Assembly: GCF_027947595.1 (NCBI RefSeq)
Contig: NZ_CP116257.1
Span: 2,666,001 to 2,730,000 of the forward strand
DNA from: Streptomyces lienomycini
GTDB lineage: Bacteria > Actinomycetota > Actinomycetes > Streptomycetales > Streptomycetaceae
Length of the DNA stretch: 64,000 nt
Direction of reading: 5' to 3'
Shown here piece by piece: positions 34,204-40,928 of this stretch. The first letter of the stretch is position 1; every line of letters begins with the position of its first letter. Position numbers and translations under genes: made by a program. Below the pieces are notes generated by a model. That model searched no databases, was not told the DNA's origin, and was given only the letters and a program-made list of their open reading frames with translations.

Positions 34204-34557
34204 ATGTCCAACACGAAGAAGACGCCCGAATCGCAAGACGCGCAACAGAGTTCACAGGAGTCTCGCGAGTCACACACACCACAGAAGTCGCGCCGACCCA
34301 AGCCTATGGAGGTTCTCCGTGAGGCGCGCGCCCAGCTCGCGGAGCTGACCGGTATGACCGCCGAGTCCGTGTCGTCCTTCGAGCAGACGGAGGAGGGATG
34401 GGCACTGGAGGTCGAGGTCCTCGAACTCGAGCGGGTGCCCGACACCATGAGCCTGATGGCGAGCTACCAGGTGGAGCTCGACTCCGAGGGGCAGCTCACG
34501 GGCTACCGGCGCGTCCGGCGCTACGAGCGAGGTCGGTCCGACGCGCGCGGCCGCTAG
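34204..34557 (+). CDS. gvpO: Gas vesicle protein GvpO
   Basis: A 117-residue protein from ATG with GAGG 6 nt upstream; a GTG 6 nt earlier is possible. A polar Ser/Gln/Lys-rich N-terminus precedes the GvpO core VLREARAQLAELTGMTAESV ... EEGWALEVEVLELERVPDTMSLMASYQVELDSEG ... YRRVRRYERG. GvpO is a small accessory protein needed for gas vesicle formation in haloarchaea and present in all actinobacterial gvp clusters. It is the first gene of the cluster. TTGACG at 34163-34168 may be part of a promoter but no convincing -10 follows. Confidence 0.93.
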   Translation: MSNTKKTPESQDAQQSSQESRESHTPQKSRRPKPMEVLREARAQLAELTGMTAESVSSFEQTEEGWALEVEVLELERVPDTMSLMASYQVELDSEGQLTGYRRVRRYERGRSDARGR

Positions 34558-34671
34558 TCGCCCGCCGCGAAACCGAACGCACTCGCACCGCACACAGACA
34601 CCCATACGCAGCACCCACACACAAGCACCCCCACACAAAGCACCCCCACACAAGATGGAGGCACAACCGGC
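34558..34671 (+). promoter_or_regulatory. A/C-rich leader of gvpA with 15-bp direct repeat
   Basis: Between gvpO and gvpA lies a 114-nt stretch very rich in A and C, with AAGCACCCCCACACAA repeated at 34623-34638 and 34638-34653 and CACACA-type copies before it. It can form almost no secondary structure and ends in GGAGG 10 nt before the gvpA ATG. It may serve as an unstructured, translation-favouring leader, or hold a promoter for the major structural gene. Confidence 0.5.
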
Positions 34672-35109
34672 ATGACTGTCGTACCGGCACAACAGACCGG
34701 CGGTGGAGGCGGCAGCAGCGGCCTCTACGACGTGCTTGAGCTTGTTCTGGACAGGGGGCTCGTCATCGACGCATTCGTGCGCGTCTCCCTGGTCGGCATC
34801 GAGATCCTGAAGATCGACGTCCGTGTCGTCGTGGCCAGCGTGGACACCTATCTGCGCTTCGCCGAGGCATGCAACCGGCTCGACCTGGAGGCCGGGCCGC
34901 GCAAGGACCCGGGCCTGCCCGACCTGGTCGGCGAGATGACCGAGTCCGGCGCCCGCGGCAAGTCCAAGGGGGCGCTGTCCGGCGCCGCCGAGACCATCTC
35001 CGACGCGTTCCAGCAGGCCCGTGGTGAGGGCGGCTCCGAGCGCGAGACCTCATCGCGTCCGCGCGCCCGCAAGGCCGCGCCCTCGCGCCGGAAGGAGGAG
35101 CAGGAGTGA
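34672..35109 (+). CDS. gvpA: Major gas vesicle structural protein GvpA, C-terminally extended
   Basis: A 145-residue protein from ATG. Residues ~17-70 match the GvpA fold (alpha-beta-beta-alpha): LYDVLELVLDRGLVIDAF, VRVSLVGIEILKIDVRVVVA and SVDTYLRFAEACNRL. GvpA forms the ribbed amphipathic shell of the vesicle. Classical GvpA is about 70-75 residues; here an extra 70 or so residues, charged and rich in Lys/Arg/Ser, follow. Such extensions are seen in actinobacterial homologues and would project from the shell. The stop overlaps the gvpF start (GTGA). Confidence 0.93.
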   Translation: MTVVPAQQTGGGGGSSGLYDVLELVLDRGLVIDAFVRVSLVGIEILKIDVRVVVASVDTYLRFAEACNRLDLEAGPRKDPGLPDLVGEMTESGARGKSKGALSGAAETISDAFQQARGEGGSERETSSRPRARKAAPSRRKEEQE

Positions 35110-35879
35110 GTACGTACGTCTACGGCATCACCGCCGCCACGCATCCCTCGCTCCCCGAGGGAACGGGCGGAGTCGGCGACCCGCCGCGCGGGGTGCGGAT
35201 CCTCAAGGAGGGCGACCTGGCGGCCGTCGTCAGCGACGCCCCCGAAGGGCTGCGCCCCAAGCGCAGGGAGCTGCTCGCCCACCAGAACGTGCTGAGCGAG
35301 ATCGGCGCGAACGGCTGCGTGCTGCCCATGCGCTTCGGCAGCGTCGCTCCGGACGACCAGGCGGTCACCGGGGTGCTCGCCGAGCGTGCCGAGCACTACG
35401 AGGAACGCCTCGGAGCGCTGGACGGCCGGGTCGAGTACAACATCAAGGCCAACCACGTCGAAGACGCCGTACTGCACCACGTGATGGCCCAGAACCCGGA
35501 GATCCGCGCCCTCGCCGAGTCCAACCGGAAGGCTGGAGGCGGCAGTTACGAGACCAAGATCCAGCTCGGCGAGATGGTCGCGGCCGCGGTCAAGGACAAG
35601 GAGGCCGAGGACGCCACCACGCTGGAGCGCGCCCTGGAACCGTCCGCGGACTCCGTGAGCGTGGGCCCCGAGTCCACCGGCTGGCTGGCCAATGTGTCGT
35701 TCCTGGTCAACCGGGAATCGGCGGACGAGTTCCTGGCCGCGGTCGAGCAGGCCCGGACCCGGATGCCGCACCTGGAGATCAGGGTGAACGGTCCGCTGCC
35801 GCCGTACAGCTTCGTGGAGCCGGGCCCCGCCGAGCCCGCGGGCACGGCGGCCGGCGGCGCGGACGCCGGAGCGGGGTGA
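35106..35879 (+). CDS. gvpF: Gas vesicle protein GvpF (GvpF/GvpL family)
   Basis: A 257-residue protein from GTG overlapping gvpA by 4 nt. It is a GvpF/L-type two-domain protein: the N-terminal half begins STYVYGITAATHPSLPEGTG, with LLAHQNVLSEIGANGCVLPMRFGSV. The C-terminal half carries VEYNIKANHVEDAVL and the closing ferredoxin-like unit FLVNRESADEFLAAVEQARTR. GvpF is thought to chaperone or cap GvpA during assembly at the gas-facing side. A short Ala/Gly-rich tail ends the protein. gvpL at 38352 is its paralogue. Confidence 0.93.
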   Translation: MSTYVYGITAATHPSLPEGTGGVGDPPRGVRILKEGDLAAVVSDAPEGLRPKRRELLAHQNVLSEIGANGCVLPMRFGSVAPDDQAVTGVLAERAEHYEERLGALDGRVEYNIKANHVEDAVLHHVMAQNPEIRALAESNRKAGGGSYETKIQLGEMVAAAVKDKEAEDATTLERALEPSADSVSVGPESTGWLANVSFLVNRESADEFLAAVEQARTRMPHLEIRVNGPLPPYSFVEPGPAEPAGTAAGGADAGAG

Positions 35880-35883
35880 CGAC

Positions 35884-36147
35884 ATGGGACTGATCTCGGA
35901 GGTCCTGCTGCTGCCGCTCGCTCCGGCGCGCGGCGGCGCCTGGGCCATCAGACAGGTGCTTGAGGAGGCCGAGCGGATCTACTACGACCCCGCCACGGTC
36001 CGGGCCGAACTCGCCCGTCTGGAAGAGCAGTTGGAGGCCGGCGACATCACCGAGGAGGAGTTCGACCGACAGGAGGACGAACTTCTGGACCGGCTGGAGA
36101 TCGCTACGCGCACGAGCGCGGGATTGGGCGACGGGACGGCACGATGA
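35884..36147 (+). CDS. gvpG: Gas vesicle protein GvpG
   Basis: An 87-residue protein from ATG 4 nt after the gvpF stop. A short hydrophobic N-terminus (MGLISEVLLLPLAPARG) leads into an amphipathic, acidic helical region with heptad spacing (ARLEEQLEAGDITEEEFDRQ), the GvpG pattern also seen in SHOCT-like modules. It is an assembly accessory protein of the GvpF-K complex. Its stop overlaps the gvpY start (ATGA). Confidence 0.92.
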   Translation: MGLISEVLLLPLAPARGGAWAIRQVLEEAERIYYDPATVRAELARLEEQLEAGDITEEEFDRQEDELLDRLEIATRTSAGLGDGTAR

Positions 36148-36872
36148 ATCGAGTGGGACTGGGCCTCGCGGTAGGGGCCGGATATCTGCTGGGACGTACC
36201 AAGAAACTGAAGCTCGCGGTCGCCGTCGGCACCATGGTGGCCGGCAAGAAGATGAACCTGACCCCGAAGGGCATAGCGGAACTGGTCTCCGGCCAACTGC
36301 AGAACAACCCGCAGTTCAAGGAGATCGGGGACCAGCTGCGCACCGACCTGCGCGGGGTGGGCAAGGCGGCATCCGGCGCCATGGTCGAGCGGCAGATCGA
36401 CGCGCTCGCCGACCGGCTGCACGGACGCACCGCCGAGGTGCGTGACCAGCTCTCCGGCGTGGCGTCCAAGGCCACCGGCGTCGGATCCGACGACTCCCGC
36501 GACTCCGAGGACTCGGAGGACTCGGAGCAGGACGCGGAGTACGAGGACGAGCAGGACGGCCAGGAGGAGCAGGAGGAGCAGGACGGGCAGGCGGCGCCGC
36601 GGGCGGAGGAGGAGCCCGAGGAGGAGACCGACGAGCCCGAGCGGCGGCGCGAGCCACGGCGTGAGCGGACCGCGAAGAAGGCCCCGCCCGAGGCGCGCAA
36701 GGCGGCCAGGAAGGCGCCCGCGAAGAAGGCCGCGGCCAAGGCGCCCGCGAAGAAGGCGGCGGCGAAGCGCGCCCAGCCCGTCAAGAAGGCGGCGGGCAAG
36801 AAGACCGCGGGGGCCAGGAGTGCCGCCCGCGGTGCCGGAACCCGGCAGTCGAAGGGCGGTGGTGAACGATGA
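36144..36872 (+). CDS. gvpY: Gas vesicle accessory protein GvpY
   Basis: A 242-residue protein from ATG (MNRVGLGLAVGAGYLLGRTK). It is an actinobacteria-specific gvp gene of unknown role, recognised by position between gvpG and gvpZ and by the N-terminal glycine-rich membrane-like segment. Residues ~115-175 are strongly acidic (Asp/Glu) and the last ~70 are Lys/Ala/Pro-rich, resembling histone H1 tails. The two oppositely charged regions suggest scaffolding or self-association. The stop overlaps gvpZ (ATGA). Confidence 0.85.
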   Translation: MNRVGLGLAVGAGYLLGRTKKLKLAVAVGTMVAGKKMNLTPKGIAELVSGQLQNNPQFKEIGDQLRTDLRGVGKAASGAMVERQIDALADRLHGRTAEVRDQLSGVASKATGVGSDDSRDSEDSEDSEQDAEYEDEQDGQEEQEEQDGQAAPRAEEEPEEETDEPERRREPRRERTAKKAPPEARKAARKAPAKKAAAKAPAKKAAAKRAQPVKKAAGKKTAGARSAARGAGTRQSKGGGER

Positions 36873-38029
36873 GCGACACCGCAGGGTCCGCGGCCTCCGC
36901 GGCGGGCAAGGCCGCGAAGAAGAACCCGCTGGCCGACGTGGCGCAGAGCGAGGCGGCCGACCGCCTCAAGGGCGAGGTGCAGGACTACCTCGCCGCGCAG
37001 GCCACCCGGCTGCTGACGGGCGTCGGCACCAAGCTCGGCGAGACCACGGGCAAGCTCAACGACATCGCCGAGGGCAACAGCCCCGGCTTCGCCAAGCTCG
37101 CCCTCGACGGCGGACGCAAGCTCGCCGAGGGCAAGAGCCCGATGCGGGCCGCCTTCGAGGTCGGCGCCGGCAAGGTGAAGGACAACGTGGTCGGCGCCTT
37201 CAAGAACCTCACCGGCGGCAAGGGCAGGAAGAAGGGCGGCGGCGGTCAGAAGCCGACCGTCATCATCGAGTACGTCGACGTCGGCGTGCCGCTGCGCACC
37301 GCCTACGACCAGTGGACGCAGTACCAGGACTTCAGCACCTTCGCCAAGGGCGTCAAGAGCGCGAACCGCGCCGACGACACGTCCTCCGACTGGCAGCTGA
37401 AGGTGTTCTGGTCCAACCGCAGCTGGAAGGCGACGACCACCGAGCAGGTGCCCGACGACCGGATCTCCTGGACGTCGGAGGGCGCCAAGGGCTCCACCAA
37501 GGGTGTCGTCAGCTTCCACAAGCTCGCCGACAACCTGACCCGCGTCGTCCTGGTCATCGAGTACTACCCCAAGGGCCTGTTCGAGAAGACGGGCAACATC
37601 TGGCGTGCCCAGGGCCGCCGGGCCCGGCTCGACCTGAAGAACTACGTCCGTCACATCACGTTCAAGGGCGAGGCCGACGACGGCTGGCGCGGCGAGATCC
37701 GCGACGGCGAGGTCGTCCGCAGCCACGAGGACGCGGTGGCGGAGGAGGAAGAGCAGCAGGAGCGGGACCAGGAGCAGGAGCAGGGACAGGACGGGGATCA
37801 GGAGCCCGAGGACGGGGCGGACACCGAGTACGAGGAGGAGCCCGAGGGCGAGTACGAAGAGGAGCCCGAGGGCGAATACGAGGACGAGGAAGAGCCGGAG
37901 GACGGGTCCGAGGAGCCCTACGAGGAGGAACCGGAGGACGACGCGTACGAGGAGGACAAGGAAGCGGGGGAGGACGAGTACGCGTCCCGTGAGGAGTACG
38001 AGGACGCCGAGGGCGGGAGCCGTCGATGA
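36869..38029 (+). CDS. gvpZ: Gas vesicle accessory protein GvpZ (SRPBCC domain, acidic tail)
   Basis: A 386-residue protein from ATG. An N-terminal amphipathic region (residues ~15-110, Ala/Lys/Gly-rich helices) precedes an SRPBCC/START-like domain at ~125-290. That domain runs from TVIIEYVDVGVPLRTAYDQW through FWSNRSWKATTTEQVPDDRI to RHITFKGEADDGWRG. The last ~90 residues are extremely acidic with degenerate EEEPEGEY repeats. It is the gvpZ of actinobacterial clusters, of unknown function. The SRPBCC pocket might bind a lipid or hydrophobic segment of GvpA (inference). The stop overlaps gvpJ. Confidence 0.88.
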   Translation: MSDTAGSAASAAGKAAKKNPLADVAQSEAADRLKGEVQDYLAAQATRLLTGVGTKLGETTGKLNDIAEGNSPGFAKLALDGGRKLAEGKSPMRAAFEVGAGKVKDNVVGAFKNLTGGKGRKKGGGGQKPTVIIEYVDVGVPLRTAYDQWTQYQDFSTFAKGVKSANRADDTSSDWQLKVFWSNRSWKATTTEQVPDDRISWTSEGAKGSTKGVVSFHKLADNLTRVVLVIEYYPKGLFEKTGNIWRAQGRRARLDLKNYVRHITFKGEADDGWRGEIRDGEVVRSHEDAVAEEEEQQERDQEQEQGQDGDQEPEDGADTEYEEEPEGEYEEEPEGEYEDEEEPEDGSEEPYEEEPEDDAYEEDKEAGEDEYASREEYEDAEGGSRR

Positions 38030-38355
38030 CCACCCCCAGCCGCCTGCCCGATCCCTACGGCCAGGGACAGAGCGCCAACCTCGCCGACATCCTGGAGCGG
38101 GTGCTCGACAAGGGGGTCGTGATCGCGGGCGACATCAAGATCAACCTGCTCGACATCGAGTTGCTGACCATCAAGCTGCGACTCGTCGTCGCCTCCGTCG
38201 ACAAGGCCAAGGAGATGGGCATCGACTGGTGGGAGAGCGACCCCGCGCTGTCCTCGCGTGCCCGGCACGACGAACTGACCAGGGAGAACGCCGCCCTGCG
38301 GGAACGCCTGCGCGAGCTGGACCCGGGCCGCGTACCGAGGGAGGAGGCGCCGTGA
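38026..38355 (+). CDS. gvpJ: Gas vesicle protein GvpJ
   Basis: A 109-residue GvpA-superfamily protein from ATG (MTTPSRLPDPYGQGQSANLA). The core LADILERVLDKGVVIAGDIK, INLLDIELLTIKLRLVVA and SVDKAKEMGIDWWESDP distinguishes GvpJ from GvpA. A coiled-coil-like C-terminus (DELTRENAALRERLRELDP) follows. It is a minor shell component, probably at the conical tips or nucleation site. The stop overlaps gvpL (GTGA). Confidence 0.93.
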   Translation: MTTPSRLPDPYGQGQSANLADILERVLDKGVVIAGDIKINLLDIELLTIKLRLVVASVDKAKEMGIDWWESDPALSSRARHDELTRENAALRERLRELDPGRVPREEAP

Positions 38356-39161
38356 CCGGACTGCGCTACGTCTACGCCGTCTGCCGCCCCTTCGACGCGG
38401 CCCTCCAGACCCAGCTCACGGGGGTGGCGGGCGATCCGCCGCGGCTGCTGCCGCACGGCGACCTGGTGGCCGTCGTCAGCCATGTCCCCGAGGCCGACTT
38501 CGGCGAGGAGGCCCTGCGCGCCCATCTGGAGGACCTGGACTGGCTGACCGGCACCGCCCGCGCCCACCAGCAGGTCGTCGACGCGCTCACCGCCGTCACC
38601 ACCCCGCTGCCGCTCCGACTGGCCACCGTCTTCCGGGACGACAGCGGCGTACGCGTCATGCTGGAGGAGCGCGAGACGGCCTTCCGGCGCACCCTCGAAA
38701 GGCTGGACGGGCGCGTGGAGTGGGGTGTGAAGGTGTTCGTCGAGGCGGAGCCCGAGCAGGCCGCCGCCCCGGCGCAGCCCGCGCCGAAGCCCGCCTCCGG
38801 CCGGGACTACCTGCGGCAGCGCCGCCGGCAGTCCCGGGCCAACGAGGACCTGTGGACCAGGGCCGAGGAGTTCGCCACGGGCCTGCACCGGACCCTGTCC
38901 GAGCGGGCCGACGACGCACGGCTGCACGCGCCGCAGAATCCCCGCCTTTCCGGTGCCGCGGGGCGGAACGTCCTCAACGCCGCTTATCTGGTGCGCCGCG
39001 ACGCCTCCGAGGAATTCGTCGAAAGGGTGGACCGGACGAAAGACGACGCCCCCGGAATTCGGGTGGAACTCACGGGTCCCTGGGCGGCGTATTCCTTCGC
39101 CGGCGACGAGCGCGCCGACGGGGCCGACGGGGCGGAAACGCGCGAAGGGGACGCGTCATGA
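38352..39161 (+). CDS. gvpL: Gas vesicle protein GvpL (GvpF/GvpL family)
   Basis: A 269-residue protein from GTG overlapping gvpJ. It is the second GvpF/L paralogue: LRYVYAVCRPFDAALQTQL, PHGDLVAVVSHVPEADFG, HQQVVDALTAVTTPLPLRLA, VEWGVKVFVEAEPE, and the end domain NAAYLVRRDASEEFVERVDR. A Pro/Ala linker at ~132-145 separates the halves. GvpL is a hub contacting several Gvp proteins in haloarchaeal interaction studies. It is coupled to gvpS (ATGA). Confidence 0.93.
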   Translation: MTGLRYVYAVCRPFDAALQTQLTGVAGDPPRLLPHGDLVAVVSHVPEADFGEEALRAHLEDLDWLTGTARAHQQVVDALTAVTTPLPLRLATVFRDDSGVRVMLEERETAFRRTLERLDGRVEWGVKVFVEAEPEQAAAPAQPAPKPASGRDYLRQRRRQSRANEDLWTRAEEFATGLHRTLSERADDARLHAPQNPRLSGAAGRNVLNAAYLVRRDASEEFVERVDRTKDDAPGIRVELTGPWAAYSFAGDERADGADGAETREGDAS

Positions 39162-39340
39162 CCGTCGTGGAACGCCGTGAGATCGCCCTCGTGGACCTGC
39201 TCGACCGACTGCTGGCCGGCGGGGTCGTCATCACCGGCGACGTCACGCTGCGCATCGCGGACGTCGACCTGGTGCGCATCGACCTGAACGCGCTGATCAG
39301 CTCGGTCAACCGCAACGTCCCGTCGCCGTTCGGGGACTGA
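39158..39340 (+). CDS. gvpS: Gas vesicle protein GvpS (small GvpA-like)
   Basis: A 60-residue protein from ATG (MTVVERREIALVDLLDRLLA). It is the shortest GvpA-superfamily member of the cluster: ALVDLLDRLLAGGVVITGDV then LRIADVDLVRIDLNALISSV, nearly the minimal alpha-beta-beta-alpha core with no C-terminal extension. It is presumably a minor shell or tip component. The gvpK ATG follows one nucleotide after its stop. Confidence 0.88.
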   Translation: MTVVERREIALVDLLDRLLAGGVVITGDVTLRIADVDLVRIDLNALISSVNRNVPSPFGD

Positions 39341-39341
39341 C

Positions 39342-39635
39342 ATGAGCGACCATCCCGAGCCCCGCAAACGCCTCGACCTGGAACCCGACACGGTCGAGCG
39401 CGACCTGATCAAACTGGTGCTGACGGTCGTGGAACTGCTCCGCCAGCTCATGGAACGCCAGGCGCTGCGCCGCGTCGACGAGGGCGACCTGAGCGAGGAC
39501 CAGGAGGAGCGGATCGGGCTCACCCTGATGCTCCTCGACGACCGCATGACCGAACTTCGCGACCGCTACGGACTGCGGCCCGAGGACCTGAACCTGGACC
39601 TCGGGCCGCTCGGACCGCTGCTGCCCCGGGAGTGA
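39342..39635 (+). CDS. gvpK: Gas vesicle protein GvpK
   Basis: A 97-residue protein from ATG (MSDHPEPRKRLDLEPDTVER). The GvpK family core DLIKLVLTVVELLRQLMERQALRRVDEGDLSEDQEERIG ends in DDRMTELRDRYGLRPEDLNLDLGPLG; I give it here only as family landmarks. It is a helical accessory protein. It is the last gene of the cluster; its final codons and stop lie inside a 38-bp palindrome that should act as terminator. Confidence 0.93.
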   Translation: MSDHPEPRKRLDLEPDTVERDLIKLVLTVVELLRQLMERQALRRVDEGDLSEDQEERIGLTLMLLDDRMTELRDRYGLRPEDLNLDLGPLGPLLPRE

Positions 39636-39654
39636 TCACTCCCGGGGCAGCAGC
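39617..39654. terminator. 38-bp perfect palindrome ending the gvp operon
   Basis: A perfect palindrome centred on TGATCA. It includes the last six sense codons of gvpK and its TGA stop, and it sits between the gvp operon and the convergent membrane-peptide gene. It probably terminates transcription in both directions and may protect the gvp mRNA 3' end. Confidence 0.75.
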
Positions 39655-39698
39655 CTCGTCATCTGTTGTGCGTCACCTGTAGTGCGTCGTCGAGTCGC

Positions 39699-39869
39699 TC
39701 ACCATCGGTACCAGCGGCCCCTGCCGCCACCGGTCTTCGTCCCGCGGGCCAGGAAGCCCAGCAGCCACAGGACCAGGACCGCCAGAGCGATCCACCAGAG
39801 AACCTTCACCGCGAATCCGATACCGAAAAGGACGATCGCGAGAAGCAGTACGAGCAGAAGCGGAACCAT
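39699..39869 (-). CDS. 56-residue hydrophobic membrane peptide (lmo0937/DUF5670-like)
   Basis: The minus-strand frame reads MVPLLLVLLLAIVLFGIGFA, VKVLWWIALAVLVLWLLGFL, then a short basic Gly/Arg tail ending RGRWYRW. It forms one long or two short membrane helices with a WW pair at the turn. It resembles the small membrane-protein family lmo0937/DUF5670, often stress-related. A perfect AGGAGG lies 8 nt upstream. It follows the methyltransferase gene by 54 nt on the same strand, and its 3' end faces the gvp operon. Confidence 0.82.
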   Translation of the reverse strand: MVPLLLVLLLAIVLFGIGFAVKVLWWIALAVLVLWLLGFLARGTKTGGGRGRWYRW

Positions 39870-39923
39870 AGTGTTGAACCTCCTGTCGTACTGGTTTCCC
39901 GAAACGCACCGGACAGGCGCCGC

Positions 39924-40745
39924 TCACGCTTCCTTTCGGCACAGGATCTCCCCGTGCAGAACGCTGAACCAGCTTTCCTGCCGCTTTCCCCACGCGCGCC
40001 ACGCCGCCGACACCGCCCGCAGTTCCTCCGTCGTCGCGTGACCGCCTTCGGTGGCCCGTTCGGCGTACGCCGACGCCAGGGTGCGGTCCGCCCACAGGCC
40101 GCTCCACCACTCCCGCTCTTCCGGTGTGGTGAACGTCCAGGTGGCCGAGGTGGCCGTGATGTCGGTGAACCCCGCCTCGAGCGCCCAGGCCTTCAGGCGG
40201 CGCCCGGCGTCCGGCTCGCCGCCGTTGGCGCGGGCCACCCGGCGGTACAGGTCCAGCCAGCCGTCCATGCCCGGGGACGCCGGATACCAGGTCATGGCGC
40301 CGTAGTCGGAGTCGCGGACGGCGATGATCCCGTTCGGCCGCGCGACCCGCTTCATCTCACGCAGCGCCCGAACCGGATCGCCCACGTGCTGGAGCACCTG
40401 ATGGGCGTGGACCACACAGAACGTGTCGTCCGGATAGTCCAGCGCGTGCACGTCCGCCACCGCGAAGTCGGTGTTGCCGAGTCCCCGCCCGGCGGCCGTG
40501 GTCCGGGCCCGCTCCACGATCTCCGGCGACCGGTCCACGCCGGTGACATGGCCGTCCGGAACCAGTTCCGCAAGATCCGCGGTGATGGTGCCCGGCCCGC
40601 AGCCGATGTCCAGGATGCGCATGTGGGGCCGCAGGGATCCGAGCAGGTAGGCGGCGGAGTTCCCGGCGGTGCGCCAGGTGTGCGAGCGAAGCACCGACTC
40701 GTGGTGCCCGTGCGTGTAGACGGCGGTCTCATGCGGCTTCGGCAT
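39924..40745 (-). CDS. Class I SAM-dependent methyltransferase (UbiE-like)
   Basis: A 273-residue protein from ATG (MPKPHETAVYTHGHHESVLR) with AGAGGGG upstream. SAM-binding motif I is ILDIGCGPGTITADLAELV, motif II VTGVDRSPE, then FAVADVHALDYPDDTFCVVH with LQHVGDPVRALREMKRVARP, the UbiE/Coq5 layout. The acceptor is unknown. An HGHHES segment at the N-terminus and LRSHTWRTAGNSAAYLL are typical of the actinobacterial branch. Confidence 0.9.
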   Translation of the reverse strand: MPKPHETAVYTHGHHESVLRSHTWRTAGNSAAYLLGSLRPHMRILDIGCGPGTITADLAELVPDGHVTGVDRSPEIVERARTTAAGRGLGNTDFAVADVHALDYPDDTFCVVHAHQVLQHVGDPVRALREMKRVARPNGIIAVRDSDYGAMTWYPASPGMDGWLDLYRRVARANGGEPDAGRRLKAWALEAGFTDITATSATWTFTTPEEREWWSGLWADRTLASAYAERATEGGHATTEELRAVSAAWRAWGKRQESWFSVLHGEILCRKEA

Positions 40746-40779
40746 GGTGGATCCCCTCTCCCGACAGTGGGATCACGGT

Positions 40780-40928
40780 ACGCCCGCCACTCGCATGGTG
40801 AGATGTGCGTTTCGCGATATGGACTGACGGCTCGTCAGTCGGTCGGTCGGCCAGGTGGACAGGCGTCGGGAGAGTTGGGGAGCCGGGAGATCTGGGGAGC
40901 TTCGGGAGAGCCGGGAGCTTCGGGGGTG
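40780..40928. other. Gap with short GA-rich repeats and a small hairpin
   Basis: Between the methyltransferase start and the PAP2/kinase stop. CTGACGGCTCGTCAG forms a small hairpin near 40830, and GGGAGCTTCGGG is repeated near 40900-40925. I see no gene or clear promoter. Confidence 0.4.
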
